64,000 nucleotides of DNA from Paenibacillus sp. L3-i20. GTDB lineage: Bacteria > Bacillota > Bacilli > Paenibacillales > Paenibacillaceae. Position numbers and translations under genes: made by a program. The notes beneath the pieces are model-generated. The model was not told where the DNA came from, made no database searches, and saw nothing but the letters and a program-made list of their open reading frames with translations. This document shows, piece after piece, positions 14,892-23,338 of this stretch. Numbering within the stretch: position 1 is the stretch's first letter; every line of letters begins with the position of its first letter. The stretch is from contig NZ_BQME02000002.1 in the NCBI RefSeq assembly GCF_022180385.2, positions 1,116,001 through 1,180,000 of the forward strand. Direction: 5' to 3'.

Positions 14892-15585
14892 CTTTCTTTT
14901 CCCCCCATTCAATCACGTAAACATCTTTCTTTTGCTTACCCCAGTCCAGGGCTTCGTCAAGATCGGCTATATAGAGGTCGATATGCTTCCCCTTAACGCC
15001 GCCCCCCTTGTCTTCTACCGTCCGTTCGCCTACATCTTCGATATAGATACGCGTCCCGACTGGAAGTACGGAAAGGTCAGCAGCAATTGTGCGGCCTTCC
15101 TCTACCGTAGTCCCGCTATATGTGATTCCGTAGCCCTTCTGCCCTGGCTTCTTCTGCGTAGATTCGTACCCGGCAGTATACGCAGTTACTACGAAAGTGC
15201 CCAATCTAGCAACATTATCGAAAATCCTAGGAACAACCCTACCAGTACACCCCGAAGGGCTGATAATCGACGTTGGTTTGCCTGGTGCGCTAGAATCGCT
15301 TTCCAGTCCCGGCTGTAGGTCTTGTTTATCGACTTCTCTTTTTCCCAGGCTGCTTGATACTGCTCTGCTTTGCGTTTCCATGATTCCAGTTCCGCTACTT
15401 GTAAGCCCTCTTCTACTTCCTGCAAATAGGGGTGTTTCGCCGATTCTTTGTACTGAGCTGCCAAGTACCTGCGTTTGTACCCCTTCCCTTGACTGTGCTT
15501 CTTCTTTACCACTAGATGCGCCCCCTATGATAACGGCCAGTATCGCTAGGATTACGGCGACTGGCCGCCAGTTTTCCCTAACCAC
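14881..15585 (-). CDS. Membrane-anchored 3D-domain protein (possible cell-wall hydrolase)
   Basis: A 234-residue protein from a GTG at 15,585, with GAGG six bases upstream. Residues 9-23 form one hydrophobic segment (VAVILAILAVIIGGA), likely a membrane anchor or uncleaved signal. Residues 24-125 are low-complexity Ser/Gly/Arg/Pro-rich. The last 105 residues form a 3D domain (YTAGYES, GTTVEEGRTIAADLSVLPVG, GTRIYIED, HIDLYI), named for its three conserved Asp and found in Firmicute wall-active proteins. The low-complexity linker coincides with a second gene in another frame (15,189-15,512). Its placement among replication-side genes, away from lysis genes, is odd. Confidence 0.75.
   Translation of the reverse strand: MVRENWRPVAVILAILAVIIGGASSGKEEAQSREGVQTQVLGSSVQRIGETPLFAGSRRGLTSSGTGIMETQSRAVSSSLGKREVDKQDLQPGLESDSSAPGKPTSIISPSGCTGRVVPRIFDNVARLGTFVVTAYTAGYESTQKKPGQKGYGITYSGTTVEEGRTIAADLSVLPVGTRIYIEDVGERTVEDKGGGVKGKHIDLYIADLDEALDWGKQKKDVYVIEWGEKKDEM
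15189..15512 (-). CDS. Small membrane protein nested inside the 3D-domain gene
   Basis: A 107-residue protein read in another frame, wholly inside the 3D-domain gene. Its GTG at 15,512 has AGGGGGCG at ideal spacing, better than chance. The product starts MVKKKHSQGKGYKRRYLAAQ, has a long charged helix (LESWKRKAEQYQAAWEKEKS) and ends with one membrane segment (LRGVLVGLFLGFSIMLLDWA). It looks like a natural protein, while the host frame over the same bases is low-complexity. A helix plus a membrane segment would suit a spanin- or holin-like or receptor-blocking role, but this is speculation. Confidence 0.6.
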   Translation of the reverse strand: MVKKKHSQGKGYKRRYLAAQYKESAKHPYLQEVEEGLQVAELESWKRKAEQYQAAWEKEKSINKTYSRDWKAILAHQANQRRLSALRGVLVGLFLGFSIMLLDWALS

Positions 15586-16063
15586 TTACTACCTCACGCG
15601 GGCCTAGCATTTCCGTAAGAATAAGCCGCCGCAATTGAGCTTCATCTTCTTTTATTAGGCCCTTGTCAATAAGAAACCCAATCCATTCCGCTGGTGACAA
15701 TTTAGCCGCTTGATAGTGAAACCCCTCTTCGTTTAGCTGGGAAAAAGGGTCTCTACCATAGCCCAAATAATTACGAAAGATAAGGTACTGCACCGAATAA
15801 TTAAACAGGTCAATTACTGAATTCCTTACACCTTCATCCTTTACCAGCAATTCGCCCCGCTTAATCCAGGTGCGGCAGCGGTCTAGCTTCTTCTCGACCT
15901 CCCATGCCCATATTGTTCGTGCTGCTTCCGGGCCACGTTCGGCCTGGTACTGAATAAGTGCTCTAGTAAAACGGCTATCGTAGTCCGTATTTTTTGCGAC
16001 GAATATGGCAGTTGCTTCTTGCAAAAATATTTCCCAAGTTGTTAGAGAGTTACTAGTTGTCAT
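15578..16063 (-). CDS. DUF1599-type nucleotide-modification-associated protein
   Basis: A 161-residue all-helical protein. The pattern FVAKNTDYDSRF, a Lys/Arg helix (WEVEKKLDRCRTWIKRG) and a Asp-Leu-Phe-Asn-Tyr motif (VRNSVIDLFNYSVQYLI) match the DUF1599 or nucleotide modification associated domain 1 family, related to MazG-like NTP pyrophosphatases. Members occur in phages with unusual nucleotides. It probably acts on a nucleotide pool; its substrate is not evident. It overlaps the following 3D-domain gene start by eight bases. Confidence 0.7.
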   Translation of the reverse strand: MTTSNSLTTWEIFLQEATAIFVAKNTDYDSRFTRALIQYQAERGPEAARTIWAWEVEKKLDRCRTWIKRGELLVKDEGVRNSVIDLFNYSVQYLIFRNYLGYGRDPFSQLNEEGFHYQAAKLSPAEWIGFLIDKGLIKEDEAQLRRLILTEMLGPREVVSG

Positions 16064-16391
16064 CTATAAAGGCCCCTTTTCTTTTCGGATCATTTGCCCG
16101 GCGTATAGCTCGGTTTAGCTTAACTTTGTACATATTGTTCATTTCGTGGGCAGCTTTCGCTTCCGGGCTGTGATTGAAGTCAAGTTCCTGTAAGGTGCGC
16201 AGTTTTTCCCTTACGCGTTCTACGCGCTTATCTCCCAACCCATAAACAATAGCTACAGCTTCAAGAGCATGTTCAACGCCTAGGGCGTAGCTGGCGTTAT
16301 TCATCGCGACGACTTCGTTAGGTGCAAATGCTTTACGGGATTCAAAAGCAGCACCCTTTCGTTCAAATTCCCTTACTTTTTGCCTGTTCAT
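16053..16391 (-). CDS. Phage protein of unknown function, 112 residues
   Basis: A basic, helical protein that starts MNRQKVREFERKGAAFESRK and ends with RRANDPKRKGAFIDDN. A central segment (ALGVEHALEAVAIVYGLGD) is hydrophobic enough for a buried helix but not a membrane span. The ATG at 16,391 lies within the end of the previous gene and overlaps the next by 11 bases. No domain is recognised. Confidence 0.65.
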   Translation of the reverse strand: MNRQKVREFERKGAAFESRKAFAPNEVVAMNNASYALGVEHALEAVAIVYGLGDKRVERVREKLRTLQELDFNHSPEAKAAHEMNNMYKVKLNRAIRRANDPKRKGAFIDDN

Positions 16392-16629
16392 GTCGTGACC
16401 CCTTTCGGATGCTCATTTCATGTAGCATTCGCTGGGCCGTTGGCCCAAACACGCCAACGCATTCTGCCCCGGTGTTTTGGTCTGAACGGTGGGGGCTTAC
16501 TACCCAAGCGATACCGCCAAATCTTTTGTCAATCGTACCCACCACACGACCCGGTGCGTTGCTAATGAATCGCTGTCTATTTTCCGGGCTAGTTCTTTTG
16601 AGACTTATATAAATGTTATGACGTCCCAT
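16363..16629 (-). CDS. Small phage protein of unknown function, 88 residues
   Basis: The product starts MGRHNIYISLKRTSPENRQR, has beta-rich middle parts (GRVVGTIDKRFGGIAWVVS) and a basic C-terminus. Its ATG at 16,629 follows the DNA polymerase stop by three bases, so it is probably translated from the same message. Overlap with the next gene is 29 bases. Function is unknown. Confidence 0.6.
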   Translation of the reverse strand: MGRHNIYISLKRTSPENRQRFISNAPGRVVGTIDKRFGGIAWVVSPHRSDQNTGAECVGVFGPTAQRMLHEMSIRKGSRHEQAKSKGI

Positions 16630-16632
16630 ATG

Positions 16633-19314
16633 TTAAGCCCCTTTCTGAGCTGCGCGTTTTTCTTCTAACCATTTCTCGACACTCATTTTTTGGCCCCAGG
16701 CGTAACCTACAGAAGCTTCTGCTTCGATTGGCACAGGGAAACCGGGTATAGGCTCCTTTGTCATAGTGGCCTGTACCCATTTCCAGGCTGCTTCTACTAC
16801 GTCCGGGTCGTCATCCATTTCGAAAATCATCTCATCGTGTATCTGTGCTTCCATATCCGTTTTCCCATGAATCAGGACAGGAGGGGATTCGCCCAGGTCA
16901 CGGGCCAGCTGTGCCGGGTTTATGCCCAGTTCGTCAGCGTCAAATGCTAGGTTAGTACCGCGTCCAGTTTCTTCGTATACTTCGTTCTGTGCCTTCTTCA
17001 TAACGTCAGCTGCGGTTCCCTGGACTGGAGTATTTGACGCCTGGCGTTCTGCCGACTGCCTGGAATAACGGTTTGTACTTCCAATATCGGGCAGCAGTCG
17101 AATATATCCGTAGATCGTGCTAACGAATCCGTCTTCGCGGGCTTGCAGCGCTATTTCTCGCTGGAATACCGGGACGCCTGGGTAAGCTTTCTTCGTACCG
17201 TCCACCATTACCGCACATTCGGCCAGGGTCTTACGTTGGCCGTAATCCGTCTTAATGGTCTTTTGTAGCGCGTGTTCCGTGCCTCCATAGGCCATACCGA
17301 AGTTCGCAGGCTTCGCGTCGGTACGCTCTTGCTTCGTTACTTCGTTTTCGGGCTTATTCGTAATGGCCGCGCCAGTCTTTATGTGCATATCGCCGCCAGT
17401 ACAGAAAATTTCTATCATAACTTCGTCGCCCGACTTCCACGCCAGTATTCGAAGTTCGAAGCCACTAAAGTCGATAAAGAATAAGATTTTGCCTGGCCCG
17501 GCTACGTAGAAGTTCCTTACGCCCAGTTCGTCATTTTCCAGGCGTGGTACGTTTTGACCGTTCGGCTTCATGCTGTTAAGCCTGGAGGTATCCGTCCAGG
17601 GGGTATAACTAGCGTGAATTTTCCCGGTTACGGGGTTCTGCCATTTCTCCCTTCCATCGATATGGGACGAAAGAAGCGTACCCATTTTCTGAATCCGGCC
17701 CATTAGTTCAAGCAGCCGCAGCCCTGCTTCTTTGTACTGGTGAGGGGGCCTGTTTCGGAGTTCAATGGCTGCCCTTTCTTCCTTAGATAACTCCAGCCAT
17801 TCCGGGTTATCGGCGTGGTACTTGTCCCATCCTTCGGGTAACTGCACCGCAAGAAGCTTTTCTTCTTTCAAGTCTTCTAGGTTGTTTTCAAGCATGAATT
17901 TAATATCTATAAGGGCTTCTTCGTCCAGGGATATGCCGCCCTTATCGGTCGGCTTGCCCTGGGGTAAGTTCATCATTTTGAAAAGCACATGCTTGACCCC
18001 GTTTGTCTTCCCTGTCTTCCCTGGGTCTATATCCAGTCCAACGGTCGCTTTAATAAGTTCTTTCATTTCCGTGCTGGCTGCGGCCTGTACGCTCCAAGCT
18101 TCTTCGCGCTTCATTTGCGCCAAGTGGTTATCCCAGCCCATACCGTTGTATTCCATAAGGCCGATAACGCGAGAAAATGGCATTTCGATTTCATGCAGCC
18201 AAGTATCGTAATTCGTTCCCTGGCGGTCGTCCTTAATCTGCTTCGCTATTTCCCGCCAGTAAAGGTAATGCTGTATGCCGTAGTCGCTATCTTCTGCGGA
18301 ATACACAAGGCCGTCACCGCTGTCTGCTGCAATTTCGTCGAAGAAGTCTACCCCGTACTTCGCAAGTAGTTCCTTAAACTCGCCCATATTTACACCGAAA
18401 ATTGCTTTAGTTGCTGGCTTCAATCCCCAGCCAGTCGCGGGCTTTTTAACGTCGTTTAGACGCTTCGGATCAGCGACTTGCAGGCATCGTACCCACATTA
18501 CCAGCGGGTCGGCGACTGGCAGCAGAATGTATTTACCGTACTTCGCCGCGAACTTAGTTTCGAAGGAAAGATTTACTGCTATCTTTACTATTTTTCGATT
18601 ACGGAATATACGACGATCTAGCGTATCCATTACAAGCTTCCGGGCTTCTTCACGGCTTAACGTCGGTTCAAATACCCGGCCCGCTTTATGGTCAATGGGT
18701 ACGACGCGCGATTCGTGCGGCGCAGCTGCCAGGGATACAGTGCAAACTTCTCCCCGGTGGGGGTCTAGTGGCGTCATTAGGTATTCTTCGCGTGCCGTTG
18801 CTAGCTGTGCTTCTAGGAAAGTTATTTGTGCGTCAATCTCTAAAGCTTCCGGGCTGTCTAGCTTCTTGGTAGCCGCCATTAGCTCTATTTCTTGGTGTAC
18901 TACCTTCGGGTCGCATCCTCTATCAAGCGCCAGGGTTTCCCGCATAAGCCGGGTCGTACCCCGCAACGATTCGATTTTCGCATGTGCTTCTTGTTCGTAT
19001 TCATACCAGGCTTCGCGGGCTGCTTTATTTGCTGCGGTTTCCCAATCGAAGCTGCATAAGCCCAGGTCTTCGCAGCGGTCGGCGTAGGCTTCTAGTTCGG
19101 CAAGCGTGAGTATCGCCCTATAGTCCTTTACTTGCTGCTGGGGTGTGGTTGGCCAAACTATCCCGAAGTCGCCAGGTCGTTTCTTTGGCGCTATCGCTCT
19201 AGCTAAGGCCGCCCCTGGTACTGACAGCGGCAGGCTTAAATCAGCAGGCTTAACGGGTAAGGCTTTTGCCAGGGTTTTCGGCTGCACGTTTCCAAAAAGG
19301 CCGCCTAGTTTCAT
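16633..19314 (-). CDS. polA: Family A DNA polymerase with 3'-5' exonuclease domain
   Basis: The phage replicase, 893 residues from the ATG at 19,314 (AAGGTG upstream). Exonuclease motifs are SFDWETA (Asp90, Glu92), NLSFETKF and YSAEDSDYG. Polymerase motif A is FFIDFSGFELR (Asp615), motif B RTDAKPANFGMAYGG (about 664-677) and motif C QIHDEM (His826). No 5' nuclease domain is present. A charged, coiled-coil-like insertion of about 87 residues (93-180) separates exonuclease motif I from the following beta strands, longer than usual. The exonuclease II acidic position is Glu instead of Asp. A candidate repressor-controlled promoter lies just upstream. Confidence 0.95.
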   Translation of the reverse strand: MKLGGLFGNVQPKTLAKALPVKPADLSLPLSVPGAALARAIAPKKRPGDFGIVWPTTPQQQVKDYRAILTLAELEAYADRCEDLGLCSFDWETAANKAAREAWYEYEQEAHAKIESLRGTTRLMRETLALDRGCDPKVVHQEIELMAATKKLDSPEALEIDAQITFLEAQLATAREEYLMTPLDPHRGEVCTVSLAAAPHESRVVPIDHKAGRVFEPTLSREEARKLVMDTLDRRIFRNRKIVKIAVNLSFETKFAAKYGKYILLPVADPLVMWVRCLQVADPKRLNDVKKPATGWGLKPATKAIFGVNMGEFKELLAKYGVDFFDEIAADSGDGLVYSAEDSDYGIQHYLYWREIAKQIKDDRQGTNYDTWLHEIEMPFSRVIGLMEYNGMGWDNHLAQMKREEAWSVQAAASTEMKELIKATVGLDIDPGKTGKTNGVKHVLFKMMNLPQGKPTDKGGISLDEEALIDIKFMLENNLEDLKEEKLLAVQLPEGWDKYHADNPEWLELSKEERAAIELRNRPPHQYKEAGLRLLELMGRIQKMGTLLSSHIDGREKWQNPVTGKIHASYTPWTDTSRLNSMKPNGQNVPRLENDELGVRNFYVAGPGKILFFIDFSGFELRILAWKSGDEVMIEIFCTGGDMHIKTGAAITNKPENEVTKQERTDAKPANFGMAYGGTEHALQKTIKTDYGQRKTLAECAVMVDGTKKAYPGVPVFQREIALQAREDGFVSTIYGYIRLLPDIGSTNRYSRQSAERQASNTPVQGTAADVMKKAQNEVYEETGRGTNLAFDADELGINPAQLARDLGESPPVLIHGKTDMEAQIHDEMIFEMDDDPDVVEAAWKWVQATMTKEPIPGFPVPIEAEASVGYAWGQKMSVEKWLEEKRAAQKGA

Positions 19315-19337
19315 GTAGATAACACCTTCTTCGCTTA

Positions 19338-19366
19338 TGTTATTTGCAGATAACGGTATGGGTAAA
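19338..19366 (-). promoter_or_regulatory. Candidate promoter with embedded operator before DNA polymerase
   Basis: Minus strand TTTACC (19,361-19,366), 16-base spacer, AATAAC (19,339-19,344), with the operator-like dyad TGTTATTTGCAGATAACG (19,338-19,355) across the spacer. The A/T-rich upstream tract matches those at 1397 and 24,265. A half-operator (TGTTATCTAC) also lies at 19,316-19,325, in the ribosome-binding region of the polymerase gene; the cro-like gene has the same feature. Confidence 0.6.
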
Positions 19367-19372
19367 ATTTTT

Positions 19373-19600
19373 TTATCCCAGCCTCTTTCCAAAACAATCT
19401 ACCCTAACTGCATCATCTATGAGGGCTTCTTCCCTAAACTTTTTCAACTTTTCGATGTAATCATCCAGTTTTCCGATGAAGTCTTGGAATGCTTCCTGTT
19501 TCGTGGCTCCATAGCCTATTGCCGAAATATCAGCGTCAATATATACTTCATGTGATTCTGACTTACCTTTCCCGTTGTCGTAGTGCAAAAATTCCCCCAT
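19373..19600 (-). CDS. HicB-like small protein
   Basis: A 75-residue protein from the ATG at 19,600, which has GGGAGGG seven bases upstream. It contains a beta-beta-alpha pattern with GYGATKQEAFQDFIGKLDDY, resembling the small HicB-fold antitoxin-like domain (often GEGxTxEEA). No adjacent HicA toxin is seen, so a solitary phage form is more likely than a toxin-antitoxin pair. Its three-gene neighbourhood shares a duplicated leader sequence. Confidence 0.6.
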   Translation of the reverse strand: MGEFLHYDNGKGKSESHEVYIDADISAIGYGATKQEAFQDFIGKLDDYIEKLKKFREEALIDDAVRVDCFGKRLG

Positions 19601-19641
19601 GCCCAAGCCCTCCCATGTTCTTTAGTATTTCAAGTTGGTTA

Positions 19642-19944
19642 TTAATGAATTGGATCGATTAGGCTTGAGTATTGTTCTAATTTTGTGTGGTCATACAAAC
19701 CAATCCGTTCCGCAATTCGCATCATCTGATTAGGTCTTTCTTCACGTTCCAAGTACTGTAATGCCCCGGCACAATGTTCCTGATCTAGGCTTTTAAGATT
19801 CAATGTTTTATGACAAGTAAAAGTCATTCCGTCCATTAAATCAGAAACAATCCCCTCCAAGCGACCTTTTACCAATGTTTTATTGGTCGAGCTCCCCTGT
19901 AGAAAAGGGCAATCTTTACATGGTTTTTTAAGGTTGAATCTCAA
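19642..19944 (-). CDS. Cys/His protein resembling DUF6283
   Basis: A 100-residue protein from a TTG at 19,944. It begins MRFNLKKPCKDCPFLQG, with a later TCHKTL and CAGALQYLERE. This C-x2-CP, CH, C-A/G-G layout is common in small phage and bacterial proteins that probably bind a metal or iron-sulfur cluster. The ribosome site (GGGATG) is weak, and no ATG is available before residue 38. Function is unknown. Confidence 0.6.
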   Translation of the reverse strand: MRFNLKKPCKDCPFLQGSSTNKTLVKGRLEGIVSDLMDGMTFTCHKTLNLKSLDQEHCAGALQYLEREERPNQMMRIAERIGLYDHTKLEQYSSLIDPIH

Positions 19945-19973
19945 GATAGTTCACATCCCATGTTCCTTAATAT

Positions 19974-20189
19974 TCAATAGACATCGTTCCCAAAAGACCA
20001 ATTTCGAGAATCGGCTCTTGCTAGTAGTCTCCTTAGTCGGTGTAATTCTTTCGCTTGTTTCACCGTCAATTCCGTCAACTCGTGGTAGTCTTTCCAAATT
20101 TGCGCGGGGATTGATTGTAATTGATCGTGTACATTTATGTGGATGTACAACTCCCCGTCTTTATCTGTAAACTCGTCGATCATCGGCAT
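19974..20189 (-). CDS. Small acidic/helical phage protein
   Basis: A 71-residue protein starting MPMIDEFTDKDGELYIHINV, with a helical second half (LTVKQAKELHRLRRLLARAD). The ATG at 20,189 follows GGGAGGG. It comes between the primase-helicase and the HicB-like gene. No function is recognised. Confidence 0.6.
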   Translation of the reverse strand: MPMIDEFTDKDGELYIHINVHDQLQSIPAQIWKDYHELTELTVKQAKELHRLRRLLARADSRNWSFGNDVY

Positions 20190-20232
20190 AGCTCAACCCT
20201 CCCATGTCCTTCCATATTGTCCCACCCCTTAG

Positions 20233-23200
20233 TTACAAATCGTCATCATCCATGTTGTCGAATAATCCTTCTTCGAAAAGCTTGGCTATGAAGGCGTTAA
20301 ACCGGGCCGTTTTACGGTAGCCGCCGCTTGTTTGCTGAATCATACGCATGTTTGCCAGCAGGGCTATAATGGCCTTACCTTCTTCCTTTTCTATCGCTAG
20401 CATGGCTTCGACGTCATTTTGACGAAGGTATTGCTGCTGGGCGAATAGCTTAACGAATTTGTAGTAGGCTAGGTCGCCTTTAAGCGTCGATAGTTCACGC
20501 AGCTTTTGCGTAATCTTTCCGTACTTTTCGTCGTCCAGCTCTTCTTCCCTTATAGCTAGCTTCGCGTAGTAGTTAAGGCCGCAGCCTGGCGCATTATACA
20601 AACTTTTAAGGTACTCCCGGATAAAGTCTACATGGCCCGGCCATACGACAATTCTTTCACCCGACTCGTCTACGCTATGCGTGAGTGCAGCCAAGGCTAC
20701 AGATAAGCGGGCAATCTTATTTCGTTGGTCGGAAGGCGACACAAGGGGTACGTCGCTAGCATTACCATAAATCTTCGACAATTCGGTAGCGACCTCTAAT
20801 ATTCTGTCTATCGTGTCGGCATTGAATATTACGTGTTCGGGCTTCCTTGACCAAGCGAAGAGGATAGAATTTTTAAGAGTTTCAGAATTTACGAAACTCG
20901 GATATGTTGGCAACTGCCGGGTGTATTCTTCTGCGCTTACGTCGTTCATTCGCATAAATACAGCGAAGTCAAAACGGCGTATATCCTCATTATTGAAAAT
21001 GTCCCTCAACACTTCGACACCCTGGCCGTAGCTTGCCAGCCTGCGGCCCTTCGGTGGATTCCCGGAAAGAATAGCGCGTACGCGGCAAGGAGTTTCTGCG
21101 GTAACTGCCTTTTTAACTTCCAGCCTTCCATCGCTGCGAGCTAGGGTCATTTCGCCGTAGTTCTCCTTTTCAATACCTGTATCCTCGTCTATCCAAATTA
21201 GTTCTTTGTCCGAAAGCGGCCATACGCCCCATACGATATACCAGGCCCCAGCACTGCCGCTTTGCTCCATTTTGTAAGTAAGTCCTGTACGACTGGTACT
21301 TTCCGCATTTACGCGATTCCCCAGCCCTGTAAACTTCCGTATTCCTTCGATTAGCTCACTTTTTCCTGTACCGGTGTCACCGACTATTTTTAATTCCAGC
21401 CAGCCCCTTATCGGTAAGCTTGTCCAGGGTACATTAAAGCGCAGCACGGAATGGTAAGTAAGTAAGACGGCCAGCAATGTTTCGTCACGCTCTACGATTT
21501 TCGTAACGTTGTAGGTAAGGTCGGCACATATGGCCGCCAGCTTTGCTTCAATTGCCGCAGCTGTGTAGCTTGCTGGGCGCAGAGCTTCAAGGCTTTCCTT
21601 AACACCGTCGTTTAACATGAAACTATCTACAACATCCTGCAAAGGTCTTGCTTCCTTAACCAGTATCGTAGCTTCCTGGTTCTTCGGATGCGGGAAGACA
21701 TGGCCTGTAATCTCGTAATATTTATTTTCGGTTACGTCCGACTTACCAATAGCGTAAGCCTTCCGCATTACGTAGCGCCCCTTACCTTCTTCGGCATCTG
21801 TGCTGTTAGATTCGGCCATAGGAATTACCAGTAATTCTTCAACATTCGTCGTTTCAGAAATCTCTGTGTTGTACTTATTGCAGGCTGGAATTCCCGATAT
21901 AGTACGTAGGATGCCTGTTATGTTGTCCTTCCCTGTTGCCGTCATTTCCAGCAGTTCCGGGTCACCTATGCCTAAGTCTTTGAAAAGGGTATGGCTGGGA
22001 ATATCGTATAGCGGGCAGTGCGTCTTTTTGCAATCCTTACGGCCCCAGCAATAATATTCGATTTTCGAAGGTACGATATAAGGCGTATGCTTCTTTCCGG
22101 CCACCATTACCTGGGTCTTAACCAGCTTGCCGTGAAGTTCTGCGTCACCCGTATGCGCCAGGTGAAGGCTTACCGATTTGCTATCATCGTTCGTCGATTT
22201 CTTTAGACAATCACATAATGCCCCAGCGCAAGCTACACGGTCGTAGTCCTGGCTTCCTGGTATCTTTTCGCCATGCAGCGCCCTAATAAAGGCACAACCA
22301 AACTTATAGCCGTTTTCCTTATCGTAGACAGCTTCTACGACGCTGCGCGTATTTGCTACTCGCTGTTCGGCGTCGTATTTACTACCTGCACTGGTATGCT
22401 TACGTACCCATTCTTCCAGCAGTTTAAGGGCTTCTTCTTTCGGGTGGCCTGCTTCTTTGTAGTAAGCAGCCAGCTGTACGGTCGCCTGGTTTCGGTCGCC
22501 ATCCTTCTTCCAACCACCAGTTAAAATATCGGTAACACATACCGGGGGTTTGTTCTTACGGAAGTTAAATTCTTCGGCGAATTTTTTGACGGAAGTAGCA
22601 GCTGCTTCGCGCCATTCCTTTTCTTTATCCTCATAAAATAGAACTGCCTTCGGACGCATATCCCGCGCTGCTTTACGCTGCGCCGGGTCTAAAACAGGAT
22701 AAAGGCGAGGGCCGTTAGCCATGCCCTTAATTTCGTCCAGGGTCTTTGATCGAAGTTCGTCTATGCTTAATTCAATTTTGAAAAGCTTTGTACCGCTATG
22801 AATACTGTTAGGTAGTCTCAGCATTCGCGAAGACGTATAAACTACCAGGTCTAGAGCACGAAGGCCTAACCTATGTACCAGGTAGCCCGCAATATGTTTA
22901 TAAACTTTATGCAATTCGGTACCCGGTCTTATATCCAGGGCCTGGAAGTCTATTAAAATATGAAAACCTTTACTGCCGGAGAAATATAAATGAATGTCTG
23001 TTTCTTGTATTTCAAGTTCATTCATAAAAAATTCGATAAGCTTTACTGCGTCTGCCTGGCTTACTGCGGGGTCGCTCTTATAATCCAAGTCAAAATACAA
23101 AGGGGCGATAAAGCTTTCGCCCCGCGCCCCCCTGCTTTTGCTGGTATAGCGCTGTACGGTACAAAAACAGTTGAAGTTATTGGCTTCTTCCTGCTGGTAC

Positions 23201-23313
23201 TTTCTGACGCCTTCCGGGTATTCTACCCGCGTCCAGGGTACAGGCTGCCCGCTATCATTTGTATGCCAGGCGTCTACGAATTTATAGTCTGTTATCTGCG
23301 GTTCTCTTGCCAT
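20233..23313 (-). CDS. Primase-polymerase (AEP) fused to an MCM-like AAA+ helicase
   Basis: A 1026-residue replication protein. Residues 1-200 form an archaeo-eukaryotic primase domain: FDLDYK (Asp75, Asp77), SGSKGFH (112-118) and SSRMLRLPNSIH (161-172). A helical primase C-terminal part follows (DGDRNQATVQLAAYYKEAGH). A middle Cys cluster (residues 340, 362, 367, 369, 422, 428, 433) may hold zinc or Fe-S. The C-terminal AAA+ module has Walker A GDTGTGKSE (645-653), Walker B LIWIDED (705-711), an MCM-type ILSGNPP sensor segment and arginine-finger-like RRFDF (779-783). It probably both unwinds the fork and primes it. The tail is acidic (MDDDDL). It lies between the possible SSB gene and the polymerase. 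Confidence 0.85.
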   Translation of the reverse strand: MAREPQITDYKFVDAWHTNDSGQPVPWTRVEYPEGVRKYQQEEANNFNCFCTVQRYTSKSRGARGESFIAPLYFDLDYKSDPAVSQADAVKLIEFFMNELEIQETDIHLYFSGSKGFHILIDFQALDIRPGTELHKVYKHIAGYLVHRLGLRALDLVVYTSSRMLRLPNSIHSGTKLFKIELSIDELRSKTLDEIKGMANGPRLYPVLDPAQRKAARDMRPKAVLFYEDKEKEWREAAATSVKKFAEEFNFRKNKPPVCVTDILTGGWKKDGDRNQATVQLAAYYKEAGHPKEEALKLLEEWVRKHTSAGSKYDAEQRVANTRSVVEAVYDKENGYKFGCAFIRALHGEKIPGSQDYDRVACAGALCDCLKKSTNDDSKSVSLHLAHTGDAELHGKLVKTQVMVAGKKHTPYIVPSKIEYYCWGRKDCKKTHCPLYDIPSHTLFKDLGIGDPELLEMTATGKDNITGILRTISGIPACNKYNTEISETTNVEELLVIPMAESNSTDAEEGKGRYVMRKAYAIGKSDVTENKYYEITGHVFPHPKNQEATILVKEARPLQDVVDSFMLNDGVKESLEALRPASYTAAAIEAKLAAICADLTYNVTKIVERDETLLAVLLTYHSVLRFNVPWTSLPIRGWLELKIVGDTGTGKSELIEGIRKFTGLGNRVNAESTSRTGLTYKMEQSGSAGAWYIVWGVWPLSDKELIWIDEDTGIEKENYGEMTLARSDGRLEVKKAVTAETPCRVRAILSGNPPKGRRLASYGQGVEVLRDIFNNEDIRRFDFAVFMRMNDVSAEEYTRQLPTYPSFVNSETLKNSILFAWSRKPEHVIFNADTIDRILEVATELSKIYGNASDVPLVSPSDQRNKIARLSVALAALTHSVDESGERIVVWPGHVDFIREYLKSLYNAPGCGLNYYAKLAIREEELDDEKYGKITQKLRELSTLKGDLAYYKFVKLFAQQQYLRQNDVEAMLAIEKEEGKAIIALLANMRMIQQTSGGYRKTARFNAFIAKLFEEGLFDNMDDDDL

Positions 23314-23338
23314 GTAGACGCCTACCTTCTAGTTAATT

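Noticed and set aside
19373..19600. Toxin-antitoxin pair with the HicB-like protein
   Set aside because: No HicA-type toxin with its conserved His lies on either side.
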